Assembly: GCF_024181405.1 (NCBI RefSeq)
Contig: NZ_CP051302.1
Span: forward strand, 1,798,001 to 1,862,000
Length of the DNA: 64,000 nucleotides
Direction of reading: 5' to 3'
DNA from: Treponema denticola
GTDB taxonomy: Bacteria > Spirochaetota > Spirochaetia > Treponematales > Treponemataceae
Of this stretch, positions 20,104-28,233 are shown in pieces. Within the stretch, counting starts at the first letter, position 1. Every line of letters starts with the position of its first letter. The notes beneath the pieces were generated by a model. The model saw only the letters and a list, made by a program, of their open reading frames with translations, was not told the origin of the DNA and ran no database searches. A program made the translations under genes and the position numbers.

Positions 20104-20712
20104 TTAAGAAATCAAAGCAGTTATATTCTTCCTGAATTCGCCCGATGTGATTTCTCCGTTGATAAAACTTTTTATCTCCTCTTTTACTCTCATCGGGAAA
20201 CGGCTCCAATATTTTTCCGTCCAGTTTCCCATTGCCGTTTTTAACTCATCGTTTTCTTTTGCACTCATTTCGCCTATGCTGTAAGAAACAAATTGCAAAA
20301 TCATTCCATATAATACATCGGCAGGAACACCGTCAATCTTTCCGTTTTTTGCAAGGCTTTTTATTTTACCGTCATAGGAGCCTTGTTCGGGAATCCACGA
20401 ATCGATAAGAGCCTTCATCTGATCTTCGGAAAGCTCGGGAGCTTCTTTTAAAAGCATATCGGCTGCAAAATCGCGGAAGGTATGGCGAACCCCCTCAAGG
20501 CTTGCCTGAATCGACTTGTTGATGGATTCGGACATTTGTTTTGCCATATTTTCAGGATTTATAGCAGCGAGAGGACTTGCCGCCGAAGCCTCATTTTTTT
20601 TCCGCTCCAAGGCAGCAGCAATAACTTCTATTTCCCTCTCCCCTGCCCTGTTTAAAATGTAATCGACGGCAGCTAAAAGCTCCCTTTCCTTATTTTGCAT
20701 ATCATTAGCCAT
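20104..20712 (-). CDS. conserved hypothetical protein
   Basis: 202 aa, soluble, without signal peptide. N-terminal helical segment (NKERELLAAVDYILNRAG), then an Ala-rich stretch and a helical C-terminal half with a KEEIKSFINGEITSGEFRK motif. I do not recognise the family. It is first in a likely operon with the 60-aa protein and the propeller/NodB gene. Codon use and composition match its neighbours, so a real gene is likely. Confidence 0.65.
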   Translation of the reverse strand: MANDMQNKERELLAAVDYILNRAGEREIEVIAAALERKKNEASAASPLAAINPENMAKQMSESINKSIQASLEGVRHTFRDFAADMLLKEAPELSEDQMKALIDSWIPEQGSYDGKIKSLAKNGKIDGVPADVLYGMILQFVSYSIGEMSAKENDELKTAMGNWTEKYWSRFPMRVKEEIKSFINGEITSGEFRKNITALIS

Positions 20713-20778
20713 ACCTTTGATTATACACCTTTTTTAGAGCTTTGAAAAGGGAGGAATTTTTTTTTAGGGGAGGAATTT

Positions 20779-20808
20779 AACCGCAGGGAGCGCAAAGGCC
20801 GCAAAGAA
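20779..20808 (+). repeat. CGCAAAG-type interspersed repeat, copy 1
   Basis: Core AACCGCAGGG, AGCGCAAAGG, CCGCAAAGAA in succession. The same core recurs inverted inside prmC (55362-55392) and in modified form at 26454-26505. Just upstream is a tandem duplication of AGGGGAGGAATTT-like sequence (about 20748-20777). Only three copies are seen in this window. Confidence 0.65.
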
Positions 20809-20892
20809 TTTTTATAAATTTACTCTTTTTTTTTAAATAATCCCTATAAATATAATGTGGAGGGGAAATGTGAAAAAATTAGGAGAACACAA

Positions 20893-21657
20893 ATGATCAA
20901 AAGATTTGAAGATTTAACATTTACAGACGATTTTATGTTTTGTAAAGTTATGCAAAATCCGGATTTATGCAAAAGACTTATTGAAATGATACTGGCCGGC
21001 ACAATAGGTAAAATTACTTATATCTCAGTACAACATAATAGTAAAAACTATGAACAGGCAAAGTCAGTAAGATTTGATGTTCTTGTACAAACAGAAAACG
21101 GTAAATTTTATGATATTGAAATGCAGGTAAGCAATGAACGCAATATCCCGAAACGAATGAGGTTTTACCAAGCTGCCATAGATATTTCATTCTTAGATAA
21201 GGGAAATTCCTATAATAATTTAAATGATTGTTTTATAATTTCTATCTGTACTTTTGATGCCATAGGTAAAAATAGGCCTATTTATACCTTTGAAAAGATC
21301 TGTCTTGAAGATAAAAATATATCTTTACAAGACGGTACGAAAAAGATTATAATAAACGCAGAGGCCTTTAAGGACACTGAAGACAAAGAATTAAAAGAAT
21401 TTTTAGAGTACCTTAAAACAGGTAAAGCAAAAAGTGAATTTATAAGGAGGATAGAAGAAATGATACAAGCAATAAAACAAAACGAACAAGCAAGGCAAGA
21501 ATATAGATTAATGTCTACTTTTGAAATGGACGCCATGGATAGAGGAGCTTATAAAACTAAGAAAGAAACGGCCAAACTTATGAAGCAAAAAAACTTTGAT
21601 ATAGCTTTGATTAAAGAAATAACAGGCCTTCCCGAAACGGAAATCGAGGCTCTCTAA
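20893..21657 (+). CDS. Rpn-family PD-(D/E)XK nuclease / transposase-like protein
   Basis: 254 aa from ATG 20893, chosen for AGGAG 7 nt upstream and because the family starts with KRFEDLTFTDDFMFCKVM. Catalytic-like residues are Asp62 (VRFDVLV) and Glu76-x-Gln78 (YDIEMQ). The C-terminal end (IALIKEITGLPETEIEAL) is typical of these proteins, which are annotated as recombination-promoting nucleases or putative transposases. They are often multicopy and flanked by repeats; here a CGCAAAG repeat lies 85 bp upstream. No terminal inverted repeats or target duplication is seen. Confidence 0.85.
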   Translation: MIKRFEDLTFTDDFMFCKVMQNPDLCKRLIEMILAGTIGKITYISVQHNSKNYEQAKSVRFDVLVQTENGKFYDIEMQVSNERNIPKRMRFYQAAIDISFLDKGNSYNNLNDCFIISICTFDAIGKNRPIYTFEKICLEDKNISLQDGTKKIIINAEAFKDTEDKELKEFLEYLKTGKAKSEFIRRIEEMIQAIKQNEQARQEYRLMSTFEMDAMDRGAYKTKKETAKLMKQKNFDIALIKEITGLPETEIEAL

Positions 21658-21658
21658 T

Positions 21659-22216
21659 TTAAGGCATCCCTACCTCATCGAGCAGGGCCTGATAGAGGGT
21701 AAGGGAATCCTTGGTCGCTTCTTGGAGGGCTTTTGCAAGGCGGCGGGCAATACGGTAAATAACCTTGGCTCCTTGGGCAGGCATTTCATTGCATAGGCTT
21801 AAAAAATCTTGAGACCCTAGCTCCAAGACGGTGCACTCGTTTAAGGCTTTTACGGAAGAACCGTGAAAATCTTCTCCGAGCAAAGCAGCCTTTCCAAAGC
21901 AGACTTTTTCTTCAGCCTTTAGATTGCTTAAGGCGAAGGGAGAACCTTCAAGGGTTGTGCGGAGCATTTGTACCTCGCCCTTAACTAAGATAAAAAGGCT
22001 TTTTCCCGTGTCGTTTTTATCGAGTATAATTTCGCCGCTATTAAAATTTTTTACACTTAAAAAAGAAAAAAGCTTTTCTAAAAATATCTTATTTTGATTA
22101 TCTGAAATATCCGAACCTTTAGACGAATCTAATCCTGCAAGGTCTGAAAATATTTCCAATCTCGATATAAGAGCTAGAATTTCATCTTTTTTTTCCATGA
22201 TTTCTTTATCTGTCAT
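21659..22216 (-). CDS. cyclic-nucleotide-binding domain protein
   Basis: 185 aa. It consists of one cNMP-binding (Crp effector-type) domain (SLFILVKGEVQMLRTT; CFGKAALLGEDFHGSSVKAL) and a C-terminal helix, with no DNA-binding helix-turn-helix. The ATG at 22214-22216 is preferred over an upstream in-frame ATG because GGAGG lies 5 nt before it. It overlaps the end of the K+ channel gene by 11 bp, so the two are translationally coupled and probably work together. Confidence 0.85.
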   Translation of the reverse strand: MTDKEIMEKKDEILALISRLEIFSDLAGLDSSKGSDISDNQNKIFLEKLFSFLSVKNFNSGEIILDKNDTGKSLFILVKGEVQMLRTTLEGSPFALSNLKAEEKVCFGKAALLGEDFHGSSVKALNECTVLELGSQDFLSLCNEMPAQGAKVIYRIARRLAKALQEATKDSLTLYQALLDEVGMP

Positions 22217-23498
22217 CAGCTCCTCCTTCATTTAGAATTTGGGAGTCGTCAAGAGCCGTTCCGTCAAGGGTAAAGTCGGTACGCTTTCTTCCCGAAACAA
22301 AGATACCTCTGGAATTAGGCTTTATTATATACTCATCGGGCGGAGTCAAAATAGGCTCGTTGCTTTTAAGCCGTTTTATCTTTTTTAGGTTATTTACTAT
22401 CTGCTGAATATTGGGATTTTTTTGAGCCTCGTGCAGAGCTTCTTTTCGGCGGCTGTAAAAGTTCCCCGTATTTTCCAAAAGGCCTATTAAAACGCGGCCG
22501 CCAGAAAGGCTGCGGCGGTATTCGCGGTAGGTTTTGCCTATAAACTCAAAGGGAATATCGTTTATGATAAGCCCCTCGCCTGACTTTTCCGTAATTAGTT
22601 CTCTTAAAACATGGCTAAGCCCCGTACCGCTTGAAGCCGAAACTAAAATGCTTCTTTCATAATCGGTACTTAAAATAATTTCATCACAGTGAGCAAGGGA
22701 AAGGTGCTGCCGGAATTTTGAGTCGATGAGCTCGGCAGCCGTATATATATGGGAGTTAAGGCTTCCTATTGTGAGAACTGCAAGTACCGTGCGCGAATCT
22801 ATTTCCATGGGGGAAGCATTTTGCGAATAGTCTGAAAGAATGAGAGCCCGCTCTGCATATCTTACATTTGCACGGAGCAAGGTCGCCTCATCGGTATAAT
22901 CCCCGAATAGATAGATAAGCCCCTTAAAGCGTCTGTCGGTTTTGATTATATCCATATTTTCGGGGCTTGCATTGTTTATAAGAACAATATGGTCTATGGG
23001 AATATCGGGGTTTGAAGAAATAATCCCTAAAAGAATTCTGTCAAAGTTAGGCTTCCAGCCGCATATCAAAAAATGATTTTTTATCTTTTCCAATCTAATA
23101 AGCCCCCTATCCTTTTTTACCTGTCTATCAAAAAAGAACGATGCAACTTTTCCGCTCACTCCTGCAAAAGCTACAACTCCAAAAAGAAGGAGAATGATAC
23201 CGGCCAAGCGGCCCAAAATTGTTGAGGGAGTAATGTCTCCGTAACCGACGGTTGTGATAGTTACAAGAGAATACCAAAAGGCATCGAAAAAATTGTTAAT
23301 CCTTGAATTACTGTTTGCTTCCGAAACAAAGATAATTACAACCAATACAAGAAAAATAAATGCAAAACCTGCCAGTATTCTAAAAATATCGCTTGCAGGA
23401 ATATGCTTTATCCAAAGCACAAACCTGACAATCAATGGAGTTTTTTTAGGCTGAGAGAATTCTATATCCGTTTTTTTGTATCTTTTTTTTTCTTTCAT
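22206..23498 (-). CDS. two-TM potassium channel with RCK/TrkA-N-like domain
   Basis: 430 aa. Membrane helix about 38-58, pore helix and selectivity filter TVGYGD (residues 83-88), second membrane helix about 94-122, then a Rossmann-type RCK domain (FLICGWKPNFDRIL; GDYTDEATLLRANV; TRTV-x-AVLTIGSLN). This is a MthK/Kch-like prokaryotic K+ channel. The ligand domain is unusual: the cNMP-binding module is on the overlapping downstream gene. The short C-terminal tail has the FVSGRKRTDFTLDG motif. Confidence 0.9.
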   Translation of the reverse strand: MKEKKRYKKTDIEFSQPKKTPLIVRFVLWIKHIPASDIFRILAGFAFIFLVLVVIIFVSEANSNSRINNFFDAFWYSLVTITTVGYGDITPSTILGRLAGIILLLFGVVAFAGVSGKVASFFFDRQVKKDRGLIRLEKIKNHFLICGWKPNFDRILLGIISSNPDIPIDHIVLINNASPENMDIIKTDRRFKGLIYLFGDYTDEATLLRANVRYAERALILSDYSQNASPMEIDSRTVLAVLTIGSLNSHIYTAAELIDSKFRQHLSLAHCDEIILSTDYERSILVSASSGTGLSHVLRELITEKSGEGLIINDIPFEFIGKTYREYRRSLSGGRVLIGLLENTGNFYSRRKEALHEAQKNPNIQQIVNNLKKIKRLKSNEPILTPPDEYIIKPNSRGIFVSGRKRTDFTLDGTALDDSQILNEGGADDR

Positions 23499-23510
23499 TT
23501 TAATATCGAG

Positions 23511-24602
23511 CTATTCCGAAATATAAGCTGTCAATAAAAGAAGAGTGTTTTCAAGCCCCTGTTTATGAATTCTCTCATAGCCGTGGGAGGCAGCAACTCC
23601 GGTTCCTATGAGGGCATGGCGGTAGTCATAACCTGCACTTAGGGCAGCTGAAGCATCCGAGCCGTAAAAGGGATAAACATCGACTGCAAAGTTTAGTTCC
23701 ATATCCTTGGCTATTTTGATAAGCTCGCTTGTAAAATCATAGTTATAGGGCCCGGAAGAATCCTTTGCACAGATTGAAACTGCATATTCATCGGTATCAA
23801 GATCGCTTCCCACAACGCCCATATCGACTGCGAGCATATCGCTTATGCCTTCGGGATGTCCTGCAGAAGCTCCGTGGCCTATTTCTTCATAATTTGTAAA
23901 CATAATGTAGGTCTTGCGTTTTAGTTTTAATTCTCCCTTTGCAACCTGCTCTGCAAGATAGATGAACATTCCGCAGCTAGCCTTGTCGTCCAAGTGCCGA
24001 CTCTTTAAAAAGCCGTTCCCGGCCTTTCGGGCAAGGGATTCAATGGCCACAACATCGCCCGCCATGATGCCGAGCTTTTCGACATCTTCACGGGATTTTA
24101 CAATCTCATCGAGCACGAGCTCCATATTCGAATCATCTCTTTTCAGCTCGTTTATTTCGCGCGAAGCGTGAACGGCGGGCTCCGTGAGCCTCATGGTGCC
24201 CTCATATTTTTTCCCCTCCCTAGTAATAACCGTTACATTGGACTGCTCTACATAATTGTACGGAAAGCCCCCGTCAAGAGAGGTACGCAGACGGCCTGAA
24301 GATTTAATGTGCCTAACAAAGAGGCCGAGGGTGTCAATATGGGCTGAAAGCAAAAGAGCCTTATCTCCTTTTTTGCCGGTATTAGGTTCGGCATTTTTAT
24401 CAAGTTCGCAGACAACAGCACCCTTGTTCGTAAGCCAAGGCTTAAAGCCTAGACCTGAAAGCCTTTTCATAACATAATCGGCAGCCTCGCAGGTGTAGCC
24501 CGTGGGGCTGGGTATATTGCAGATAGTGATAATCTCGTCCATCACCTTTTCGGCTGCATTTGAAATTGAATTTTTAAGCTCGGCAAGTTTATTTTTTTCC
24601 AT
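23511..24602 (-). CDS. M42-family aminopeptidase
   Basis: 363 aa; di-metal aminopeptidase expected in the cytosol as a multimer (TET-like). Metal and catalytic motifs are visible: SAHIDTLG, SRHLDDKASCGM, NYEEIGHGA, AVDMGV and GVAASHGYERIHK. It sits 12 bp upstream of the K+ channel gene in the same direction. GGAG is 8 nt before the ATG. Likely role is final peptide degradation, important for an amino-acid-fermenting anaerobe (inference). Confidence 0.9.
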   Translation of the reverse strand: MEKNKLAELKNSISNAAEKVMDEIITICNIPSPTGYTCEAADYVMKRLSGLGFKPWLTNKGAVVCELDKNAEPNTGKKGDKALLLSAHIDTLGLFVRHIKSSGRLRTSLDGGFPYNYVEQSNVTVITREGKKYEGTMRLTEPAVHASREINELKRDDSNMELVLDEIVKSREDVEKLGIMAGDVVAIESLARKAGNGFLKSRHLDDKASCGMFIYLAEQVAKGELKLKRKTYIMFTNYEEIGHGASAGHPEGISDMLAVDMGVVGSDLDTDEYAVSICAKDSSGPYNYDFTSELIKIAKDMELNFAVDVYPFYGSDASAALSAGYDYRHALIGTGVAASHGYERIHKQGLENTLLLLTAYISE

Positions 24603-24686
24603 GATAAAGCTCCTTTAAAGCAAGTTTTAATTAAGGCTTACAGGATATTATAGATGGGACGGAATGTCAAGAAGAGGCGGAAGTTT

Positions 24687-26369
24687 TTAATTTTCAGCTA
24701 ATATCTTGCTTAAAAAGCTTTTATTTATCTTTGCTTCCTCATAGGTGCCAGAAAATATTTTGCCGTCGGCTTCAATTGAAACTACATGATCACAAAAGAA
24801 TTCTATTTCTTCTATATCGTGTGACACTATTATGCAGCTTTTGTTTTTGATTAAATCTTTTAAAAGCGGAAATATTCTTCTTTTGGTGAGCACATCTATC
24901 GAGGTAAAAATTTCGTCAAAGATTAGGTAATCATATCTTTCTGCATGGAAAAATATACGGGCAATATTTATAAGCCTTTTTTCTCCGCCTGAAATATGTT
25001 TTCCGTCTATACCTAAGTCTCTTCCTCTTAAAGAGCCAAGCTGTAGGGTTTCAATTATTTTTTCGGCAAGGTTTGCGTTATGGCAGCCCAGCTCGATGTT
25101 TTGAATTAAATCCGCATTTAGGATATAGGAATCTTGTGAGATATAAAGAATTTTATCGGACAATTCATAATCATATGGATTCGTATTTTTGTTAAACACA
25201 AAAACATTTCCGGTCATCTTGTCCCGTCCTAAAAGAATATTTAAAAGACTCGACTTACCGGAACCTGAAACACCGAGTAAGGCATATTTTTTGTTTAAGC
25301 CGAAACTTAAGCGCTCTATAAAAAGACTCCGCTCCTTATCTACCTGTAAACTTAAACCGGAAATATCAAAGAAAAAGTTTTGAGACTCATCTTCCATATT
25401 AAGTTTTTCTTTTATATCCTCTTCTTCCATTAGGCTTAAAATTTCATCGGCACTTTCGCAAGCTCCAAAATAAGCCTGACTTACCGAATCAAGGTCTCCT
25501 AAAACCGAGGTTAACTGTGAAAAATATGCAATTATGGTTATTAAAACGCTTAAAGGTAAAGTACCGTCAAAATACATCTTTGCCGAAACAGCCATAAGGG
25601 CTACAGACAATAAGGGCAATACATAAACAGGAACAAGGCGGTAGACGGTATCCGAAAACAAATCAGTTTTGCGTACACTGTTATTTACATCTTTTATTGT
25701 GTTTTTTATTCTTTCATTTTTTTCAAGTTTAAATAAGGGAAAGCCCCGAAAAAGAGTTGTCATTGAAAGCGCTTCTATCATTTTGGAATGAAGACCTGCA
25801 TAAGCCCTCATTGTTTTTAAAAACATAGGCGAATAAAATTTACGGTTAATAAAATAGGCACATGTATAAAGCGCCAGAGCCGCAAGGCCTAAAAGGCCGA
25901 AGATATAAGAATATGTAAAAAGGATTACAAGAATAAAAATGTAGCGCACAATGCCCATCAGCTTATTCATTACGGAAGGCACAAAAAGAGAAAGAATTGA
26001 GCCGACCGAAGCATCCATAATATTTTCGTAGTAACCTTGCCCATGAGTTTTAATCGTTTTTTCGGAATGCTGCGAAAGCGAAGAATAAAGGCCGTAACGC
26101 AATGCAGAATCAAAACGCATATGCACCTTACCGAAAACCCAGCCGACAAGATATTCAAAAATAAGCGAAAAACAAATTACACCTATGTATATAACAAGCA
26201 CCCTTGAAGGGTTAATATTATTTTCAAGATTAGAAACAAAGGTACCGTAGAGTTTCGGATAAATAAGAGAGATCAGCGACACAAGTGAAAAAATAAACGA
26301 TATAAGAACACAAGAATAAATATGCTTTTTTAACTTATACATAGAAATTATTTTTTTTAAAGTTTGCAT
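24687..26369 (-). CDS. ABC exporter (fused membrane and ATPase domains)
   Basis: 560 aa half-transporter. It has six predicted membrane helices in about residues 1-290. The ATPase domain has Walker A GVSGSGKS (366-373), Q-loop ISQDSYILNADLIQNI, signature ISGGEKR, Walker B YLIFDEIF and H-loop VSHD. The substrate is unknown. No adaptor or peptidase domain is present, unlike the C39 exporter at 13.4 kb. It is a single-gene unit. Its promoter spacer is a poly-G tract (see promoter entry), which suggests on/off expression. Confidence 0.9.
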   Translation of the reverse strand: MQTLKKIISMYKLKKHIYSCVLISFIFSLVSLISLIYPKLYGTFVSNLENNINPSRVLVIYIGVICFSLIFEYLVGWVFGKVHMRFDSALRYGLYSSLSQHSEKTIKTHGQGYYENIMDASVGSILSLFVPSVMNKLMGIVRYIFILVILFTYSYIFGLLGLAALALYTCAYFINRKFYSPMFLKTMRAYAGLHSKMIEALSMTTLFRGFPLFKLEKNERIKNTIKDVNNSVRKTDLFSDTVYRLVPVYVLPLLSVALMAVSAKMYFDGTLPLSVLITIIAYFSQLTSVLGDLDSVSQAYFGACESADEILSLMEEEDIKEKLNMEDESQNFFFDISGLSLQVDKERSLFIERLSFGLNKKYALLGVSGSGKSSLLNILLGRDKMTGNVFVFNKNTNPYDYELSDKILYISQDSYILNADLIQNIELGCHNANLAEKIIETLQLGSLRGRDLGIDGKHISGGEKRLINIARIFFHAERYDYLIFDEIFTSIDVLTKRRIFPLLKDLIKNKSCIIVSHDIEEIEFFCDHVVSIEADGKIFSGTYEEAKINKSFLSKILAEN

Positions 26370-26393
26370 TTAAAGATTCTCCTCTTTGACTAT

Positions 26394-26421
26394 AGTATAC
26401 CCCCCCCCGATCTTTTGTCAA
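26394..26421 (-). promoter_or_regulatory. promoter with poly-G spacer (candidate phase-variable switch)
   Basis: Minus strand: TTGACA (26416-26421), a 16-bp spacer that includes nine consecutive G (26400-26408), then TATACT (26394-26399). The ABC exporter ATG is 25 bp from the -10, with GAGGAG between. Gain of one G would give the optimal 17-bp spacing, and loss would weaken the promoter. Confidence 0.8.
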
Positions 26422-26453
26422 CACTTTAGAATTTTAAACCGGACAAGTTTTTT

Positions 26454-26505
26454 TAACCGAAAGGAACGCAAAGAGCTCAAGCCAAGGCTTGAGCTGCGCA
26501 AAGAT
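26454..26505 (+). repeat. CGCAAAG-type repeat, copy 2, split by a palindrome
   Basis: AACCGAAAGGAACGCAAAG is followed by a perfect palindrome (10-bp arms AGCTCAAGCC/GGCTTGAGCT at 26474-26483 and 26486-26495, 2-nt spacer), then GCGCAAAGATTTTT. The two flanks match the uninterrupted repeat at 20779-20808, so the palindrome looks like an insertion into, or a variant of, the same element. Confidence 0.6.
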
Positions 26506-26604
26506 TTTTTAATAATATAAATTATCGATGATAGCCTTAAAACCCCTGATAAAAATCTATGCAAATTATGTAATCAACTATACGATTTACATGGTTTTAA
26601 TATA

Positions 26605-26641
26605 AAAAACCGACCGATTCTTTTTAAGAGCCGGCCGGTCT
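26605..26641 (-). terminator. rho-independent terminator of the malic enzyme gene
   Basis: On the minus strand a stem of about 14 bp (ACCGGCCGGCTCTT with AAGAATCGGTCGGT, including G-U pairs) is followed by TTTTTTATA. Confidence 0.85.
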
Positions 26642-26687
26642 TGTACAGAAACTTCTAAAAATCCAAGTGGTTTTTAGAAATGTCTAT

Positions 26688-28184
26688 TTATTTTCTGTTC
26701 TTTTTAATTTGCTCGATAGCGTATTCTAGGGCTTTTTCATAGAACTCCTGCGGGGGCTCTTTGATAAAATCTTTTTCCATTAACATTTTGGTCAAGGAGC
26801 GGCTTTCTTCGATATCTTTTTTTGCTCTTTGGTAGGCTTCATCCCATGTCATGGTTACACGGGCCAAGCCTTCCTTAATTGCCTGCATTGCAACATCGGC
26901 AGCTTCAACAGCAAAGACATCTTCATCCTGCATTGTAACTACGATATTGTCGGGGTTAATGCCCTTCTTCTCGGAATAGTCTGCAATCGAGTGAGAACAG
27001 CGGATAGCCATTCCGTCGGAAATCTTTTTGGCTCTTACCAAAAGAGCACCCTTTAGGATTCCGGGGAAACAAACAGAGTTGTTAATCTGATTCGGGAAGT
27101 CTCCTCGTCCTGTTCCGACGATAAAGGCACCTGCGGCCTTAGCTTCATGGGGCCAGATTTCGGGGATGGGGTTTGCACAGGTAAAGACTATAGCCTTTTT
27201 ATTCATCGAGGCAACCTGTTCCTTTGTTACAGTGTTGGGCCCGGGAGTAGAAAGAGCGATTAAAACGTCGGCACCCTTCATTGCTTCATCAAAGGTTTCA
27301 ATCTTTTTGGGATTGGTCTGTAAACAGAGCTCCCACTTTCGGTAATAGCGTTTATCTTCTTCTATGTCTTTTCGGCCTGAATGTAATGCTCCTCTTGAAT
27401 CGCAGATAATCATATTTTCAGGTTTTCCGCCGTCAGCCAAGATAAGACGGGCTATTGTCGTGTTTGAAGCACCTGCTCCCAAAAGAACAATCTTGCAGTC
27501 TTCCATCTTTTTACCGGCAAGTTTTATAGCGTTTAAAAGACCTGCAAGGGTTATACAGGCAGTGCCTTGAGCATCATCATGCCAGACGGGAATTTCGCAG
27601 ACCTCTCTCAATGTATCCAAAACCTTAAAGCAGTCGGGCTGTTGAATATCTTCAAGGTTTACGGCTCCTACCGAAGGTTCGAGCATTCTGACAAAATCGA
27701 TAATCTTGTCGGGGTCATGCTTTCCGGCTTTTACGCCCCGTTTTCCTTCTTCGTCAACTCTTACAATAGAATCGATACACAGAGGATATGAGTCAACGCC
27801 GCCTAAATACTTCATAAGCATACACTTGCCTTCCATAACTCCCAATCCTCCGGGAGGGGTGCAGTCGCCGTCGCCTAAAACTCGTGTAGAGTCGCTTACA
27901 ACAGCAACCAAGTTCCCTTTGTTGGAAAGAGCAAAGGATGTTTCATTATCATCGCGAATTGTGGTAGAAATAGCAGAAACGCCGGGTGTATACCAAACGT
28001 TAAACCAGTTAAAACCGTACAAACCGCATTTGGGGACAGTCTGGAGCTTTCCGCCGTAAAAACTGTGCGTTAAAACCGACAGTTTCTTTAAAAAATGCGT
28101 TTTCGCGAGAGCCTTTTCATCATCCGTAAAATCGGACGGGAATAATTCAGTAATGGAGTTCAACTCCTTATCTATGCTTTTCAT
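26688..28184 (-). CDS. NAD(P)-dependent malic enzyme (malate to pyruvate + CO2)
   Basis: 498 aa. It oxidatively decarboxylates malate. Conserved blocks include VWYTPGVSAIST, GLGVMEGKCMLMKYLGGVD, the Asp-rich HDDAQGTACITLAGLLNA and the NAD-binding GAGASNTTIARLI. The start at 28182-28184 (MKSIDKEL) is preferred; the upstream ATG would lie within the promoter. There is no Shine-Dalgarno, and the -10 box ends 6 nt before this ATG, which predicts a leaderless mRNA. It has its own strong terminator. Confidence 0.92.
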   Translation of the reverse strand: MKSIDKELNSITELFPSDFTDDEKALAKTHFLKKLSVLTHSFYGGKLQTVPKCGLYGFNWFNVWYTPGVSAISTTIRDDNETSFALSNKGNLVAVVSDSTRVLGDGDCTPPGGLGVMEGKCMLMKYLGGVDSYPLCIDSIVRVDEEGKRGVKAGKHDPDKIIDFVRMLEPSVGAVNLEDIQQPDCFKVLDTLREVCEIPVWHDDAQGTACITLAGLLNAIKLAGKKMEDCKIVLLGAGASNTTIARLILADGGKPENMIICDSRGALHSGRKDIEEDKRYYRKWELCLQTNPKKIETFDEAMKGADVLIALSTPGPNTVTKEQVASMNKKAIVFTCANPIPEIWPHEAKAAGAFIVGTGRGDFPNQINNSVCFPGILKGALLVRAKKISDGMAIRCSHSIADYSEKKGINPDNIVVTMQDEDVFAVEAADVAMQAIKEGLARVTMTWDEAYQRAKKDIEESRSLTKMLMEKDFIKEPPQEFYEKALEYAIEQIKKNRK

Positions 28185-28190
28185 AGGATA

Positions 28191-28219
28191 ATGATAACAT
28201 AAGAACAAGATTTTATCAA
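28191..28219 (-). promoter_or_regulatory. promoter of malic enzyme gene, predicted leaderless transcript
   Basis: Minus strand: TTGATA (28214-28219), 17-bp spacer, TATCAT (28191-28196), then six bases to the ATG. The predicted +1 falls on the A of the start codon. Confidence 0.65.
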
Positions 28220-28233
28220 GCCTTAAATTTTAT

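Larger units (their letters stand above)
26370..26687. other. 318-bp gene-free region between ABC exporter and malic enzyme
   Basis: Contents in order: the poly-G promoter of the ABC gene (26394-26421), a CGCAAAG-type repeat interrupted by a palindrome (26454-26505), AT-rich sequence without ORFs, and the malic enzyme terminator (26605-26641). Confidence 0.7.

Noticed and set aside
20857..20892. Twelve extra N-terminal codons on the Rpn-type nuclease
   Set aside because: The ATG at 20893 has AGGAG at proper spacing and matches the family N-terminus.
20857..21657. Complete insertion sequence around the Rpn-type gene
   Set aside because: No terminal inverted repeats or target-site duplication could be seen on either side.
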